In this document: positions 1 to 6,900 of the stretch, in pieces
Numbering within the stretch: the stretch's first letter is position 1
How the letters are laid out: every line of letters begins with the position of its first letter
Origin: Lentisphaeria bacterium
GTDB taxonomy: Bacteria > Verrucomicrobiota > Lentisphaeria > Oligosphaerales > Oligosphaeraceae
Assembly (NCBI GenBank): GCA_016287975.1
Contig: JAEEXV010000298.1
Coordinates: 1-27,434 of the forward strand
Reading direction: 5' to 3'
DNA length: 27,434 bases
The notes under the pieces: model-generated
The model's database searches: none
The model's input: only the letters and a program-made list of their open reading frames with translations
Told to the model about the DNA's origin: nothing
Program-made: the position numbers and the translations under genes

Positions 1-3
1 CCT

Positions 4-24
4 GCCACGGCGGGACGCCGTGGC
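4..24. repeat. Perfect palindrome, dispersed repeat copy 1
   Basis: An 8-base stem GCCACGGC (4-11) pairs perfectly with GCCGTGGC (17-24) around the loop GGGAC. The same stem occurs at 2290-2311 with a different loop. Its first 14 bases recur at 27421-27434, where the window ends. It lies downstream of the acetyltransferase stop codon. A REP-like intergenic element is the simplest reading. No T-run follows, so it is not a canonical terminator. Confidence 0.6.
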
Positions 25-136
25 TACGTCCGCTTCGTCAATCGCGCCCCACCCACAGGCTTCTGGCGTGTCTGCATTATGAGGGGCTGTTACCAACCCT
101 CTTGGGGAACAGCGCGTTCCCAAAAAGCGTGCTATA

Positions 137-703
137 TCAGCCTTCCATTTGGTCCCATTCCCTTTTTAGAATGGCGTATTGAAAAGTGTTCTCATAGCGT
201 GGCGTCCCGTCTGGATTATTCACAAACGAGACAAACTCGATGAACAGGCCTTCACGCCGCATGCCCAGCTTTTCGCACAGGTGCTGGCTGCGGAGATTGG
301 TGTCCTCCGTATAGGCGTAGATTCGCCGCGCCCCTTTTGCTTGGAAGAGATAATCAAAGAAGGCGTGGGCGGCCTCGAAGGCATACCCCTTGCGATGAAA
401 TGCGGAGTTCAGCATCCAGCAGGGGCTGAATGTGTCGATAGGAGACGATTCAATGTCTGGCTCATTACGTTCAGGGAATGCTTCAATCTCCCCGATAACC
501 TTGCCGGTCTCTTTCAACACTATGGCAAAGTGCAATTCTGAATTCACGCTCCGTTTCCGCATCTCTGCCTCCGCTTCTTCAAGGCTATCCAATTTCATGC
601 ACGCAAAGCAGTTGGGCACTGAATTCCGAAGATACTCCAGCGCATCTGATGCATCACTCTCGCTGAACGGACGAAGAATCAGTCTCTCTGTCTCTATATG
701 CAT
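137..703 (-). CDS. GNAT family N-acetyltransferase (RimJ/RimL type)
   Basis: This 188-residue protein is predicted to transfer an acetyl group from acetyl-CoA to an amine; the substrate cannot be told from sequence. It opens with the RimJ/RimL-style IETERLILRPF. The acetyl-CoA loop is HRKGYA near residue 104. The C-terminal part has the usual NLRSQHLCEKLGM helix followed by RREG. Length fits a single GNAT domain. The start is ATG at 703, with a strong GGAGGG 7 bases upstream (711-716). It lies downstream of the Fic gene on the same strand, separated by a hairpin, so separate transcription is possible. The GNAT/Fic pair is less GC-rich than the flanking core genes, which could mean horizontal acquisition. 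The family call is firm; an antibiotic-type or protein N-terminal target would be a guess. Confidence 0.88.
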   Translation of the reverse strand: MHIETERLILRPFSESDASDALEYLRNSVPNCFACMKLDSLEEAEAEMRKRSVNSELHFAIVLKETGKVIGEIEAFPERNEPDIESSPIDTFSPCWMLNSAFHRKGYAFEAAHAFFDYLFQAKGARRIYAYTEDTNLRSQHLCEKLGMRREGLFIEFVSFVNNPDGTPRYENTFQYAILKREWDQMEG

Positions 704-770
704 GGAAACACCCTCCTATATGGTTTGTCAACGATTCCTGATTCTTGAAACAAAAAAAGCCCAATTTTAA

Positions 771-790
771 CGCAACGCTCAAGCGTTGCG
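771..790 (-). terminator. Hairpin between fic and the GNAT gene, possible terminator
   Basis: A perfect 9-base inverted repeat, CGCAACGCT (771-779) and AGCGTTGCG (782-790), lies about 50 bases past the Fic stop. Read on the minus strand it is followed by TTAAAATTGGGC and then a run of seven T. The T-run is displaced about 12 bases from the stem, so termination is plausible but the structure is not canonical. Confidence 0.4.
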
Positions 791-841
791 GAAAAATGGA
801 TGGTCGGGCAAGGAGTTATGAGACCTGCGTGGACAATCAAG

Positions 842-1825
842 TTACTTACCCTTGCAATAATAACCGCCCGTTTTGGGTGCTCCCCTGAACTCGATTCGAC
901 CATTCTTCTTCAATTGCCCCAGATGGCGCTCCAATGTGCGCCTTGGCAATGACAACGCATCTGCGACGGAATTTGCCCGAAGACCAGGGTGTTGTCGGAT
1001 ATAGGAATATACTGCTTCCTGTTCATTTACTCCGCCATTTACTCCGCCATTTACTCCGCCAGCGTTTATGTTCTGGTGCTGTTTCAACGCCTCCAGAATC
1101 CGTTCGAGCATGAAGTCAACAAAAAAACTGGAATCAGATTTGGCGGTGCTGTCATTGATGGCCTGGTAATAGCCATCCTGGTTGTCATGCACCATGGTCT
1201 CCACGGGGAGATGCAGGAATACGGGGTTCAGTTTTGCAAGGAGGAGGGACTGCCAAAGGCGTCCCGTCCTCCCGTTGCCATCGGCGAAAGGATGGATGAA
1301 TTCGAACTCGTAATGGAATACGCAACTCCGAATCAGAAGGTGGTCTTTTGAATTGCGAAGCCAGTCAAAGAGGCTGGCGACTAGCTGGGGAACCTGCCCG
1401 GCAGGCGGTGCGACATGTATGACCTGTTCCCCTGCAAAGACGCCGACTCCGCCAGTTCGGAAATTTCCCGCCCCGTCCACCAAGGCAGCCATCATTGTGC
1501 CATGCGCCTTCAAAAGATCTTCCACGGAGAAAGGGTCAAGCGTAGGAGCAAGGGCGTAGGTCGCTATGGCATTCTTGACTTCCTGAATTTCACGCAGCGG
1601 AGCAACCACGCGTTTGCCATCCAGGATGTCCGTCACCTGCTTCAGCGAGAGCGTATTCCCCTCAATGGCCAGCGAGGAATGGATGGTCTTAATGCGGTTT
1701 GCGCGGCGAAGTTTCAAGGCATCTCGCTGTTCCAGACGGATGACATAGCGTTCAACCAGCGCAGAAATCTCCGCGACAAGCGAAACAGTATGGGAAGATA
1801 TGGTGAACGGAGGTTGGTAGGTCAT
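842..1825 (-). CDS. Fic family protein (predicted AMP transferase) with C-terminal winged helix
   Basis: Fic proteins usually transfer AMP from ATP to a hydroxyl side chain of a target protein. The complete active-site motif HPFADGNGRTGR is at about residues 178-189, with catalytic His and the phosphate-binding GNGR. A likely inhibitory motif, S-L-A-I-E-G, sits near residues 51-56. N-terminal placement of this helix is the class II arrangement, in which its Glu blocks ATP binding. The C-terminus (about 270-327) looks like a winged-helix DNA-binding domain, joined by a GGVN-GGVN-GGVN linker. I chose ATG at 1825 (327 residues) because AGAGG lies 6-7 bases upstream. An in-frame TTG at 1840 would fall almost on the start point of the predicted promoter. 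No antitoxin gene adjoins it, consistent with self-inhibition and possibly autoregulation. Confidence 0.9.
   Translation of the reverse strand: MTYQPPFTISSHTVSLVAEISALVERYVIRLEQRDALKLRRANRIKTIHSSLAIEGNTLSLKQVTDILDGKRVVAPLREIQEVKNAIATYALAPTLDPFSVEDLLKAHGTMMAALVDGAGNFRTGGVGVFAGEQVIHVAPPAGQVPQLVASLFDWLRNSKDHLLIRSCVFHYEFEFIHPFADGNGRTGRLWQSLLLAKLNPVFLHLPVETMVHDNQDGYYQAINDSTAKSDSSFFVDFMLERILEALKQHQNINAGGVNGGVNGGVNEQEAVYSYIRQHPGLRANSVADALSLPRRTLERHLGQLKKNGRIEFRGAPKTGGYYCKGK
1025..1060. repeat. Three 12-bp tandem repeats in the Fic linker
   Basis: The 12-base unit ATTTACTCCGCC is repeated three times without a mismatch, encoding GGVN three times on the minus strand between the Fic and winged-helix domains. 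Perfect identity at DNA level implies recent slippage. Because the period is a multiple of three, copy-number change would alter linker length without a frameshift. Confidence 0.85.
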
Positions 1826-1844
1826 TGTTATGCCTCTCAATCAA

Positions 1845-1872
1845 ATACTATGTTCCCAAAGAGTATTGCCAA
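1845..1872 (-). promoter_or_regulatory. Sigma-70-type promoter of the Fic gene
   Basis: On the minus strand, TTGGCA (1867-1872) and TAGTAT (1845-1850) are separated by 16 bases. Transcription would start near 1838, giving a short leader that just contains the AGAGG before the ATG at 1825. The spacing and position fit well; the hexamers are near consensus but not perfect. Confidence 0.5.
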
Positions 1873-2129
1873 TTGAAGTTGTTTACTCCTTTGTTGTTTC
1901 TTTTAAGGTAATTATTCAGAACTCCACACAATGTGAGGCTCTTGACCAATGTTTAAGATAATGGTTCGGTATTGCTTTGCAAGCCGCCATGGGCAAAAAG
2001 GTGCGGCGGCGACTACACACTCTGCTGGACGCCTCCGTCATCGAAGGCCGATTCGCCTAGTTTAATTTCCATCTGCCCCTTTCCGAAATTCCGAATGACA
2101 GAGCATAACTTCTCGAAACTTACACGGCA

Positions 2130-2400
2130 GGGCCCGCCACGGGACGGAAGGGACGGAAGGGACGCGGGCCGAGAACGGCCCGCCACAGGACGGAAGGGAC
2201 GGAAAGGACGGAAGGGACGCGGGCCGAGAACGGCCCGCCACGGGACGCAGCCAAGTCTTAGCAATCGATGGCCGCCCATTCACCGAGCCGCCACGGCGAG
2301 GCCGCCGTGGCAACCATTTTCGGGTGCGCGAAACGCGGGCCGAGAACGGCCCGCCACGGGACGGAAGGGACGCGGGCCGAGAACGGCCCGCCACGGGACG
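2130..2400. repeat. Palindromic repeat array in a 611-base gene-free stretch
   Basis: Four copies of the hairpin GCGGGCC-GAGAAC-GGCCCGC start at 2164, 2219, 2335 and 2372. Each is followed by a CACGGGACGGAAGGGAC-type tail with extra GGAAGGGAC units. A fifth, related palindrome (GCCACGGC, loop, GCCGTGGC) lies at 2290-2311 and matches the element at 4-24. The rest of the stretch between the Fic start and the UGSC-type gene stop (about 1873-2129) shows no convincing gene. Long frames here are repeat-driven, Arg/Pro/Gly-rich and not gene-like. Confidence 0.8.
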
Positions 2401-2436
2401 GGGGGGGCGGAATGCGGAATGGGGGATGGATGGCAA

Positions 2437-4581
2437 TTACTGGTTGCGCTGGCCTCCCCGATTGCGCCGATAGCCGTTACCGCCTCTCGCGCCACCGTTT
2501 CCCTGCGGGCCGCCGCGGTATCCGCCGCCGTTGCCGTTTCCCTGCGGTCCGCCACGGTATCCGCTGCCGTTGCCCTGCGGTCTGCCGCGGTATCCGCCGC
2601 CGTTGCCGTTTCCCTGCGGGCCGCGCTGGGTGTCGCCGCGCACTCCAGGTCGGGAATAGGGGCGTGGCTGCGGGCGCGGGACGTCTGGCTTGAGGTTCGT
2701 CGGGAGATAGAACGAGGAGAGGGGCTTGTAGCCGCGCGCCGCCATCAGTTTGTCCCAGGCGGCGGGAAGGACGATCTTCACGGTCGCGGAACCTCCTCCT
2801 GGCAGGCACTGCTCCTTGTTGCGGGCGGGGTCGCCAGTCACGAGGAAGATGTTCTTTCCTTCCTGCATCGCGGGGACGGTCTCCATGGACTTCGCGCCCG
2901 TCCAGGCGAGCCAGGGCGGGGTGGCGGTGGTGGCGGCATGTTCGGCCTGGGCGATGCGGGAAGCGTGCTGCTGGAGGGTGCATTTGCGCGGGTCGAAGGA
3001 ACTTCCAGGATTTCCCCAGTAGTTCGCGAATGCGCGGGACTGGAGGGGATTGCGCGCGGTCGCGACGAGCGCCTTCTCCAGGGCGTCCTTCGAGGGATAG
3101 GCGGCGGCCAGGTCGCGCGCCACGTCGGGGGTGATGAGGAAGGTGCGGTAGACGCAGGGCATTCCGCTGCCCAGCGCCATCTGCTGCTTCTCGACGGCGT
3201 CCCAGGCGATCATGTCCTTGATCTTCACGGGATCGGAGGTGGAGGGGACGAGGTTGTTGCCCCAGTTGATGGCGGAGGCGGCGGAGAGCGTCGAGTCATT
3301 GACGCCGAAGCCGCGCTGCATGTGGTAGGGCTTCCAGCCGACCTTGAGCGCGGCGGCCTCGTCCTCGGCGAGGCACCACGGCATCAGGTAGCCGAAGGTG
3401 CCCATGCGGTTTTCCTTGATCTTGTATCCGCCGAGGTTGAGGAGGGCGAGGTTGATGAAACGGCCCAGCATGGCGTTCTGCGGGGAGGAGATCTCGCCCT
3501 GTCCGCAATCAAATCCCAGCTGGCGCGCGACGGGGCCGTTGAGCCAGCAGTAGGGCGTCCAGGCGTGCGTCGAGACCAGCGTCCGACGGAAGTTCCCGTT
3601 CATCATCGCCTCGGCGAAGGCCAGGAGAATCGGCATGAACTCCGGGGGGCAGCCCGCCATCACGCCATTGACCGCCACATGGCGGACCGTGGCGGAGCGC
3701 TGCGCGGGCGGAATGGCGCCGATGACATGGTCGGGGGGCAGGTCGGTGAACTTCAGGAACTCGGCGACCGCGGCCTCGGTAGGCGGGAGGACGGGCAGGC
3801 CGTCCGTCCAACCTGAATCCAGGAAGATGCGCTGGATTTCCGCCAGCGTGCCAGAGAGGTCGGTGCGGGGCGCGTCGTCGGCCTCGCCCTGGTTGCGCTC
3901 GGCGTCGGTGATGGGGGCGGTCAGGGCGTGCTTGATGGCGGGCCAGAGGACGCGGCGGGTGTTTGCGAGGAGTTCCTCGCGGGTGTGGGAGGCGAAGGCG
4001 CCTGGATACTCGGCGACGCGCAGGACGGCGATGCCCGCGACGCGGGCGGTGCTCTTGGCCTGCTTCACGAAGCCAGGGCCCGCGATGATGACGGAGGGGA
4101 TGCCCAGGACCTCGGCCGCGATGCAGGAGCCCGTCTCCTTGGGCGTGCAGAGCCCGCAACCGCCATTGCCCGAGATGACCGCGTCGATTCGGCGCTCCTT
4201 CAGGCGGCGCTGGAATTCGTCCTTTTCGCGGCGCACGACACCTGGGCGTGGATAGGGGCCCGCCGAGCCGATCTCATTCAGCAGATAGACCTTGGCGTCG
4301 GGGAACTCGTCGAGGATCAGCCGCTTCAGCTCGGGGTGGGTGACGGAGGCCATGAAACTGCCGCCGACAATGGCGATATTCTTGCCGTTCAGCGTCTTCA
4401 GGCGGGGCCCCTGCGGCAGGGGCTGCACCCGCATCTCGGGCACGGGCGAGAGCACGGTGTATTCGGGGGCGGCAGCGCCTGACGCGGGCAGGGTGCACAT
4501 GCCGTCGGGGCAGTCCTCCGCGGCGGCGAGGTGGAGGCTGAGAAGAAGCAGGGCGAAAAGAAACTGGCGGGTTCTGGTCAT
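2437..4581 (-). CDS. Secreted UGSC-type cysteine protein with Arg/Gly-rich repeat tail
   Basis: The 714-residue product starts with a Sec signal peptide (about 1-21, cleavage after LHLAAA). Start ATG 4581 has AGGAG 7 bases upstream. Residues 60-215 resemble the UGSC (seleno)protein domain: a Rossmann-like start GKNIAIVGGSF, then G-C-G-L-C at 141-145, where the family carries U/C-G-S-C, followed after the expected gap by LGIPSVII. The middle part, from DSGWTDGLPVLPPTE through VAVNGVMAGCPPE, matches the domain that accompanies UGSC in other bacteria. The chemistry is unknown; a redox role is suggested by the motif. The last 65 or so residues are a repeat-encoded RGG/NGGGY tail ending RNQ. The coding frame continues open far upstream, but the signal peptide and ribosome site fix this start. 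It is separated from hemW by a minisatellite. Confidence 0.75.
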   Translation of the reverse strand: MTRTRQFLFALLLLSLHLAAAEDCPDGMCTLPASGAAAPEYTVLSPVPEMRVQPLPQGPRLKTLNGKNIAIVGGSFMASVTHPELKRLILDEFPDAKVYLLNEIGSAGPYPRPGVVRREKDEFQRRLKERRIDAVISGNGGCGLCTPKETGSCIAAEVLGIPSVIIAGPGFVKQAKSTARVAGIAVLRVAEYPGAFASHTREELLANTRRVLWPAIKHALTAPITDAERNQGEADDAPRTDLSGTLAEIQRIFLDSGWTDGLPVLPPTEAAVAEFLKFTDLPPDHVIGAIPPAQRSATVRHVAVNGVMAGCPPEFMPILLAFAEAMMNGNFRRTLVSTHAWTPYCWLNGPVARQLGFDCGQGEISSPQNAMLGRFINLALLNLGGYKIKENRMGTFGYLMPWCLAEDEAAALKVGWKPYHMQRGFGVNDSTLSAASAINWGNNLVPSTSDPVKIKDMIAWDAVEKQQMALGSGMPCVYRTFLITPDVARDLAAAYPSKDALEKALVATARNPLQSRAFANYWGNPGSSFDPRKCTLQQHASRIAQAEHAATTATPPWLAWTGAKSMETVPAMQEGKNIFLVTGDPARNKEQCLPGGGSATVKIVLPAAWDKLMAARGYKPLSSFYLPTNLKPDVPRPQPRPYSRPGVRGDTQRGPQGNGNGGGYRGRPQGNGSGYRGGPQGNGNGGGYRGGPQGNGGARGGNGYRRNRGGQRNQ
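2440..2640. repeat. In-frame repeats encoding the Gly/Arg/Asn-rich tail
   Basis: On the minus strand, imperfect units of about 45-54 bases encode variants of RGGPQGNGNGGGY. Near-identical blocks are visible around 2510-2545, 2560-2580 and 2585-2625. The repeats occupy the 3' end of the UGSC-type gene and stop just before its stop codon. Confidence 0.75.
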
Positions 4582-4668
4582 GAGGAAACTCCTGAATGGG
4601 TGGGTGTCTATCTTCTGGAACGCGATTTTGCCGCCGATTCTACACCCTGCGCTTGTTTTTTTGCACAC

Positions 4669-4785
4669 TGGGACAACTGGGACAACTGGGACGGATGGGA
4701 CGGATGGGACGGATGGGACGGATGGGACAACTGGGACAACTGGAACGACTGGGACAACTGGGACGACTGGGACAACTGGGACAAC
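4669..4785. repeat. 13-copy 9-bp minisatellite
   Basis: Thirteen consecutive 9-base units of TGGGACAAC, TGGGACGGA (four in a row) or one-base variants run without a gap. The tract fills most of the space between the HemW-like gene stop (4806) and the UGSC-type gene start (4581), and would lie in the leader or spacer of that minus-strand run. It encodes low-complexity Val-Pro in one frame but no ribosome site or gene supports translation. Confidence 0.9.
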
Positions 4786-4805
4786 TGTGGCGTGATGGGG
4801 GCGGT

Positions 4806-5912
4806 TCAGGCGATGACTTCGGCGAGGAGGTCGTCGTTGCAGAGGAGGCCTTGGCGGGTGGGACGGAGGCCGGTCTCGTCGATTGCGAGCAGCCCGGCTT
4901 CGCAGGTGCGCCGGACGGCGGCGTCGTGGAGGAGGTCGTCGCGGGTGATGCCAGTGGCGTCGGCGAGGGCGCTCCAGGTCCAGCCGTCGCAGGTGCGCAG
5001 GGCGAATGCGAGGAGTTCGCGGGCGCGCGCCGCGGGGGGGATCTGGTCGAGGGCGGGTGGCGCGCCTGCCAGCCAGGCGGCGAGGTCGGGCGGGTTGGTG
5101 CGGCGGTCGGTGCCGTCGAAGGAGGCGGCGGCGGGGCCGCAGCCCAGATAGGTCTGCCCGTGCCAGACCTCCCAGTTGTGGCGGCAACGGCGCCCAGGGC
5201 GGGCGAAGTTGGAGATCTCGTAGCGGGCGAGACCTGCTTCGCCGAGGAGTTCGTCGGTGGCGTCCCAGGCGGCGATGAAGTCGTCGTCGGTGCCGTTGTC
5301 GGCGAGGCTGCGGTGGAGCGGCGTGCCAGGTTCGAGGGTGAGGCGATAGCAGGAGAGGTGGTCGGGGGCGCAGGCGATAGCGCGACGCAGTTCCGCGCGC
5401 CATTGCGCGATGGTCTCGCCTGGGATGCCCCAGATGAGGTCGAGGTTGATGCCTGGGATGCCGCATTGGCGCGCGACGGCGAGGACGGCCTCCAGATTCG
5501 CGAGGGAGCCCCGACGCCCGATGCGGCCGCGCAAATCGGGGTCGAAGGCCTGCACGCCGAGGCTGAGGCGGTTGACGCCTGCCTCGGCGGCGAGCGCGAG
5601 TTTCTCGGCGGTCAGGGAATCTGGGTTGGCCTCCATCGTCCATTCGCAGTCTGGCAGCAGGGTGAAATGGCGGCGGACAATCGACAGCAGGCGCTCCAGC
5701 GCCGACGGGGGCAGCGCGCCAGGCGTGCCGCCCCCGAGGAAGATGGAGCGCAGCGACGCGCACTCCTGGGCATGTTTTTCGCACTCCGCCTCCAGGGCGC
5801 CCAGATACTGGCGGCGCTCCGCCTCGGTGGAGTCCGGGCGCGAATAGAAGGCGCAATAGTCGCATTTGCCGCCATGGCAGAAGGGGACGTGGATGTAGAG
5901 GGAGCGATACAC
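4806..5912 (-). CDS. hemW: HemW-like radical SAM protein (coproporphyrinogen III oxidase-like)
   Basis: The 368-residue protein belongs to the HemW/HemN-like radical SAM family; HemW is considered a heme-binding chaperone rather than an oxidase. It begins MYRSLYIHVPFC. Family landmarks follow in order: FLGGGTPG, EANPDS, RLSLGVQAFD, NLDLIWGIPGET, YEISNFARPG, and HNWEVW with YLGCGPAAASF, corresponding to the HNxxYW heme-associated region. The iron-sulfur cysteines are C12, C17 and C20, spaced CX4CX2C instead of the usual CX3CX2C. Start is GTG 5912, chosen because homology begins exactly there; no good ribosome site is visible. It lies only 10 bases after the NFACT-R stop, so coupled translation is likely. 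The family is sure, the exact role less so. Confidence 0.87.
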   Translation of the reverse strand: MYRSLYIHVPFCHGGKCDYCAFYSRPDSTEAERRQYLGALEAECEKHAQECASLRSIFLGGGTPGALPPSALERLLSIVRRHFTLLPDCEWTMEANPDSLTAEKLALAAEAGVNRLSLGVQAFDPDLRGRIGRRGSLANLEAVLAVARQCGIPGINLDLIWGIPGETIAQWRAELRRAIACAPDHLSCYRLTLEPGTPLHRSLADNGTDDDFIAAWDATDELLGEAGLARYEISNFARPGRRCRHNWEVWHGQTYLGCGPAAASFDGTDRRTNPPDLAAWLAGAPPALDQIPPAARARELLAFALRTCDGWTWSALADATGITRDDLLHDAAVRRTCEAGLLAIDETGLRPTRQGLLCNDDLLAEVIA

Positions 5913-5922
5913 GGCGGGGATA

Positions 5923-6327
5923 TTATGCCGTGGGCGGCGGCGGGGGCGCTGGGAGCGCGGGGTGTGCCTGGAGGCTCTTGAAGTGGGTGATGGTGACTTC
6001 GCCCGCGGGCACTCGCGGCGGCTTGGAGACATTGCGGGCCAGGCAGTAGTCGACCTTGCAGCGCTTGGCGGCGCGGGCCTTGCTGTGCCAGGCGGCGATG
6101 GCGGCGGCGGCGTGGATGCGCTCGACGGAGGCCGCTTCGCCCTCGGGGCCGCGCAGCAGGACGTGGCTGCCAGGGATGGCGCTGGCATGGAACCAGAGGT
6201 CGGTCGGGAGCGCGAAATGCAGGGAGAGCAGGTCGTTGTCGACGGCGGACTTGCCTGCGAAGACCTGCCAGCCGTCGCCGAGGTCGTAGGTCCAGTATCG
6301 GGGGTGTGGCGGTGGCGTGGGGCGCAT
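5923..6327 (-). CDS. Stand-alone NFACT-R (DUF814) domain protein
   Basis: This 134-residue protein resembles the NFACT-R domain that forms the C-terminal part of RqcH/Tae2/NEMF ribosome-quality-control factors. Visible features are an early GWQVFAGKSAVDND, the core TDLWFHASAIPGSHVLL (about 42-58), and a C-terminal CLARNVSKPPRVPAGEVTI strand region corresponding to the usual K-x-K-G-x-V. The N-terminal NFACT-N and coiled-coil parts are absent. Single-domain NFACT-R proteins are known and are thought to bind RNA, but their role is unsettled. The ATG at 6327 lies 7 bases after the lepB stop. It ends in a low-complexity proline run. Operon position between signal peptidase and hemW is the only context. 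Confidence 0.75.
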   Translation of the reverse strand: MRPTPPPHPRYWTYDLGDGWQVFAGKSAVDNDLLSLHFALPTDLWFHASAIPGSHVLLRGPEGEAASVERIHAAAAIAAWHSKARAAKRCKVDYCLARNVSKPPRVPAGEVTITHFKSLQAHPALPAPPPPPTA

Positions 6328-6333
6328 GGTGGA

Positions 6334-6900
6334 TTACCAGAGGGGGGAGCCGATGATGCGGGAGGCGGGCGTGCTGCCGAAGAGGTGCATGTCCATGGGC
6401 ATGGAGCGGTTGTCGCCGACGACATAGACATGGCCGTCCGCGACCTTGCGCGGCGGCAGGTCCCAGTCGCAGGGCGTCAGATGCGCCCATGGCTCGGTGC
6501 ATCGCGCGCCGTTGACGTAGAGGTCCCCGGTGCGGAACTCGACGGTGTCCCCCGCGACGGCGACAATTCGTTTCAGATACATGACGTGGTTGCCGTGGAT
6601 GCGGATCATGACCACGTCGCCGCGGCGCGGTTCGCGGAAGCGGAACTTGAGGCGGTTGATGGGGAGGAACTGGTGCGCGCGGTAGGTGGGGAGCATGCTG
6701 GGGCCGTCGGTGAAGGCGGGCTGGATGACATGGCTGCAGACGAGATAGGTGACCAGCACCAGCACGCCGAGCCGCAGGAAGAATCGTCGGTTGAAGGTCG
6801 GCACGAGAAAGCGCCTCATGGCGCTGGATTCCTCCGCCTCGTCGGACTCGGCGAAGTAGGCGCGCAGGCGTTGCCAGAACGATTGTTCAGGTGGCTTCAT
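6334..6900 (-). CDS. lepB: Signal peptidase I
   Basis: The 188-residue enzyme cleaves signal peptides from exported proteins at the outer face of the inner membrane. One transmembrane segment (about 40-58, FFLRLGVLVLVTYLVCSHV) anchors the catalytic domain. The Ser/Lys dyad is S68 in GPSMLPTY and K110 in YLKRIVAVAGD. The conserved VVGDNRSM box is at about 160-167. The first 40 residues form a polar cytoplasmic tail. The start ATG lies inside the 3' end of rodA (14-base overlap), suggesting translational coupling. Several secreted proteins encoded in this window are plausible substrates. The enzyme is short but complete; compared with E. coli LepB it lacks a second membrane span and the large insertion. 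Confidence 0.93.
   Translation of the reverse strand: MKPPEQSFWQRLRAYFAESDEAEESSAMRRFLVPTFNRRFFLRLGVLVLVTYLVCSHVIQPAFTDGPSMLPTYRAHQFLPINRLKFRFREPRRGDVVMIRIHGNHVMYLKRIVAVAGDTVEFRTGDLYVNGARCTEPWAHLTPCDWDLPPRKVADGHVYVVGDNRSMPMDMHLFGSTPASRIIGSPLW

Noticed and set aside
726..731. TTGACA before the GNAT gene as a -35 box
   Set aside because: The expected -10 position would fall on the start codon, and the ribosome site lies only 9 bases away, so the match is probably chance.
2130..2400. Insertion sequence or integron attachment region
   Set aside because: The palindromes have no transposase or integrase gene nearby and no target duplication.
1972..3816. 614-residue plus-strand open frame
   Set aside because: It is the complement of the UGSC-type gene and the palindromic array; composition is Ala/Arg/Gly-rich with no domain.
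4140..4165. In-frame selenocysteine codon in the UGSC-type gene
   Set aside because: The aligned position is a Cys codon (CGLC) and no in-frame TGA interrupts the gene, so this is a cysteine form.
4582..5865. Upstream extension of the UGSC-type gene into a 1142-residue open frame
   Set aside because: The extension is Arg/Pro-rich, runs antisense-frame through the HemW-like gene and the 9-bp repeats, and lacks family similarity. The signal peptide and AGGAG before ATG 4581 define the start.
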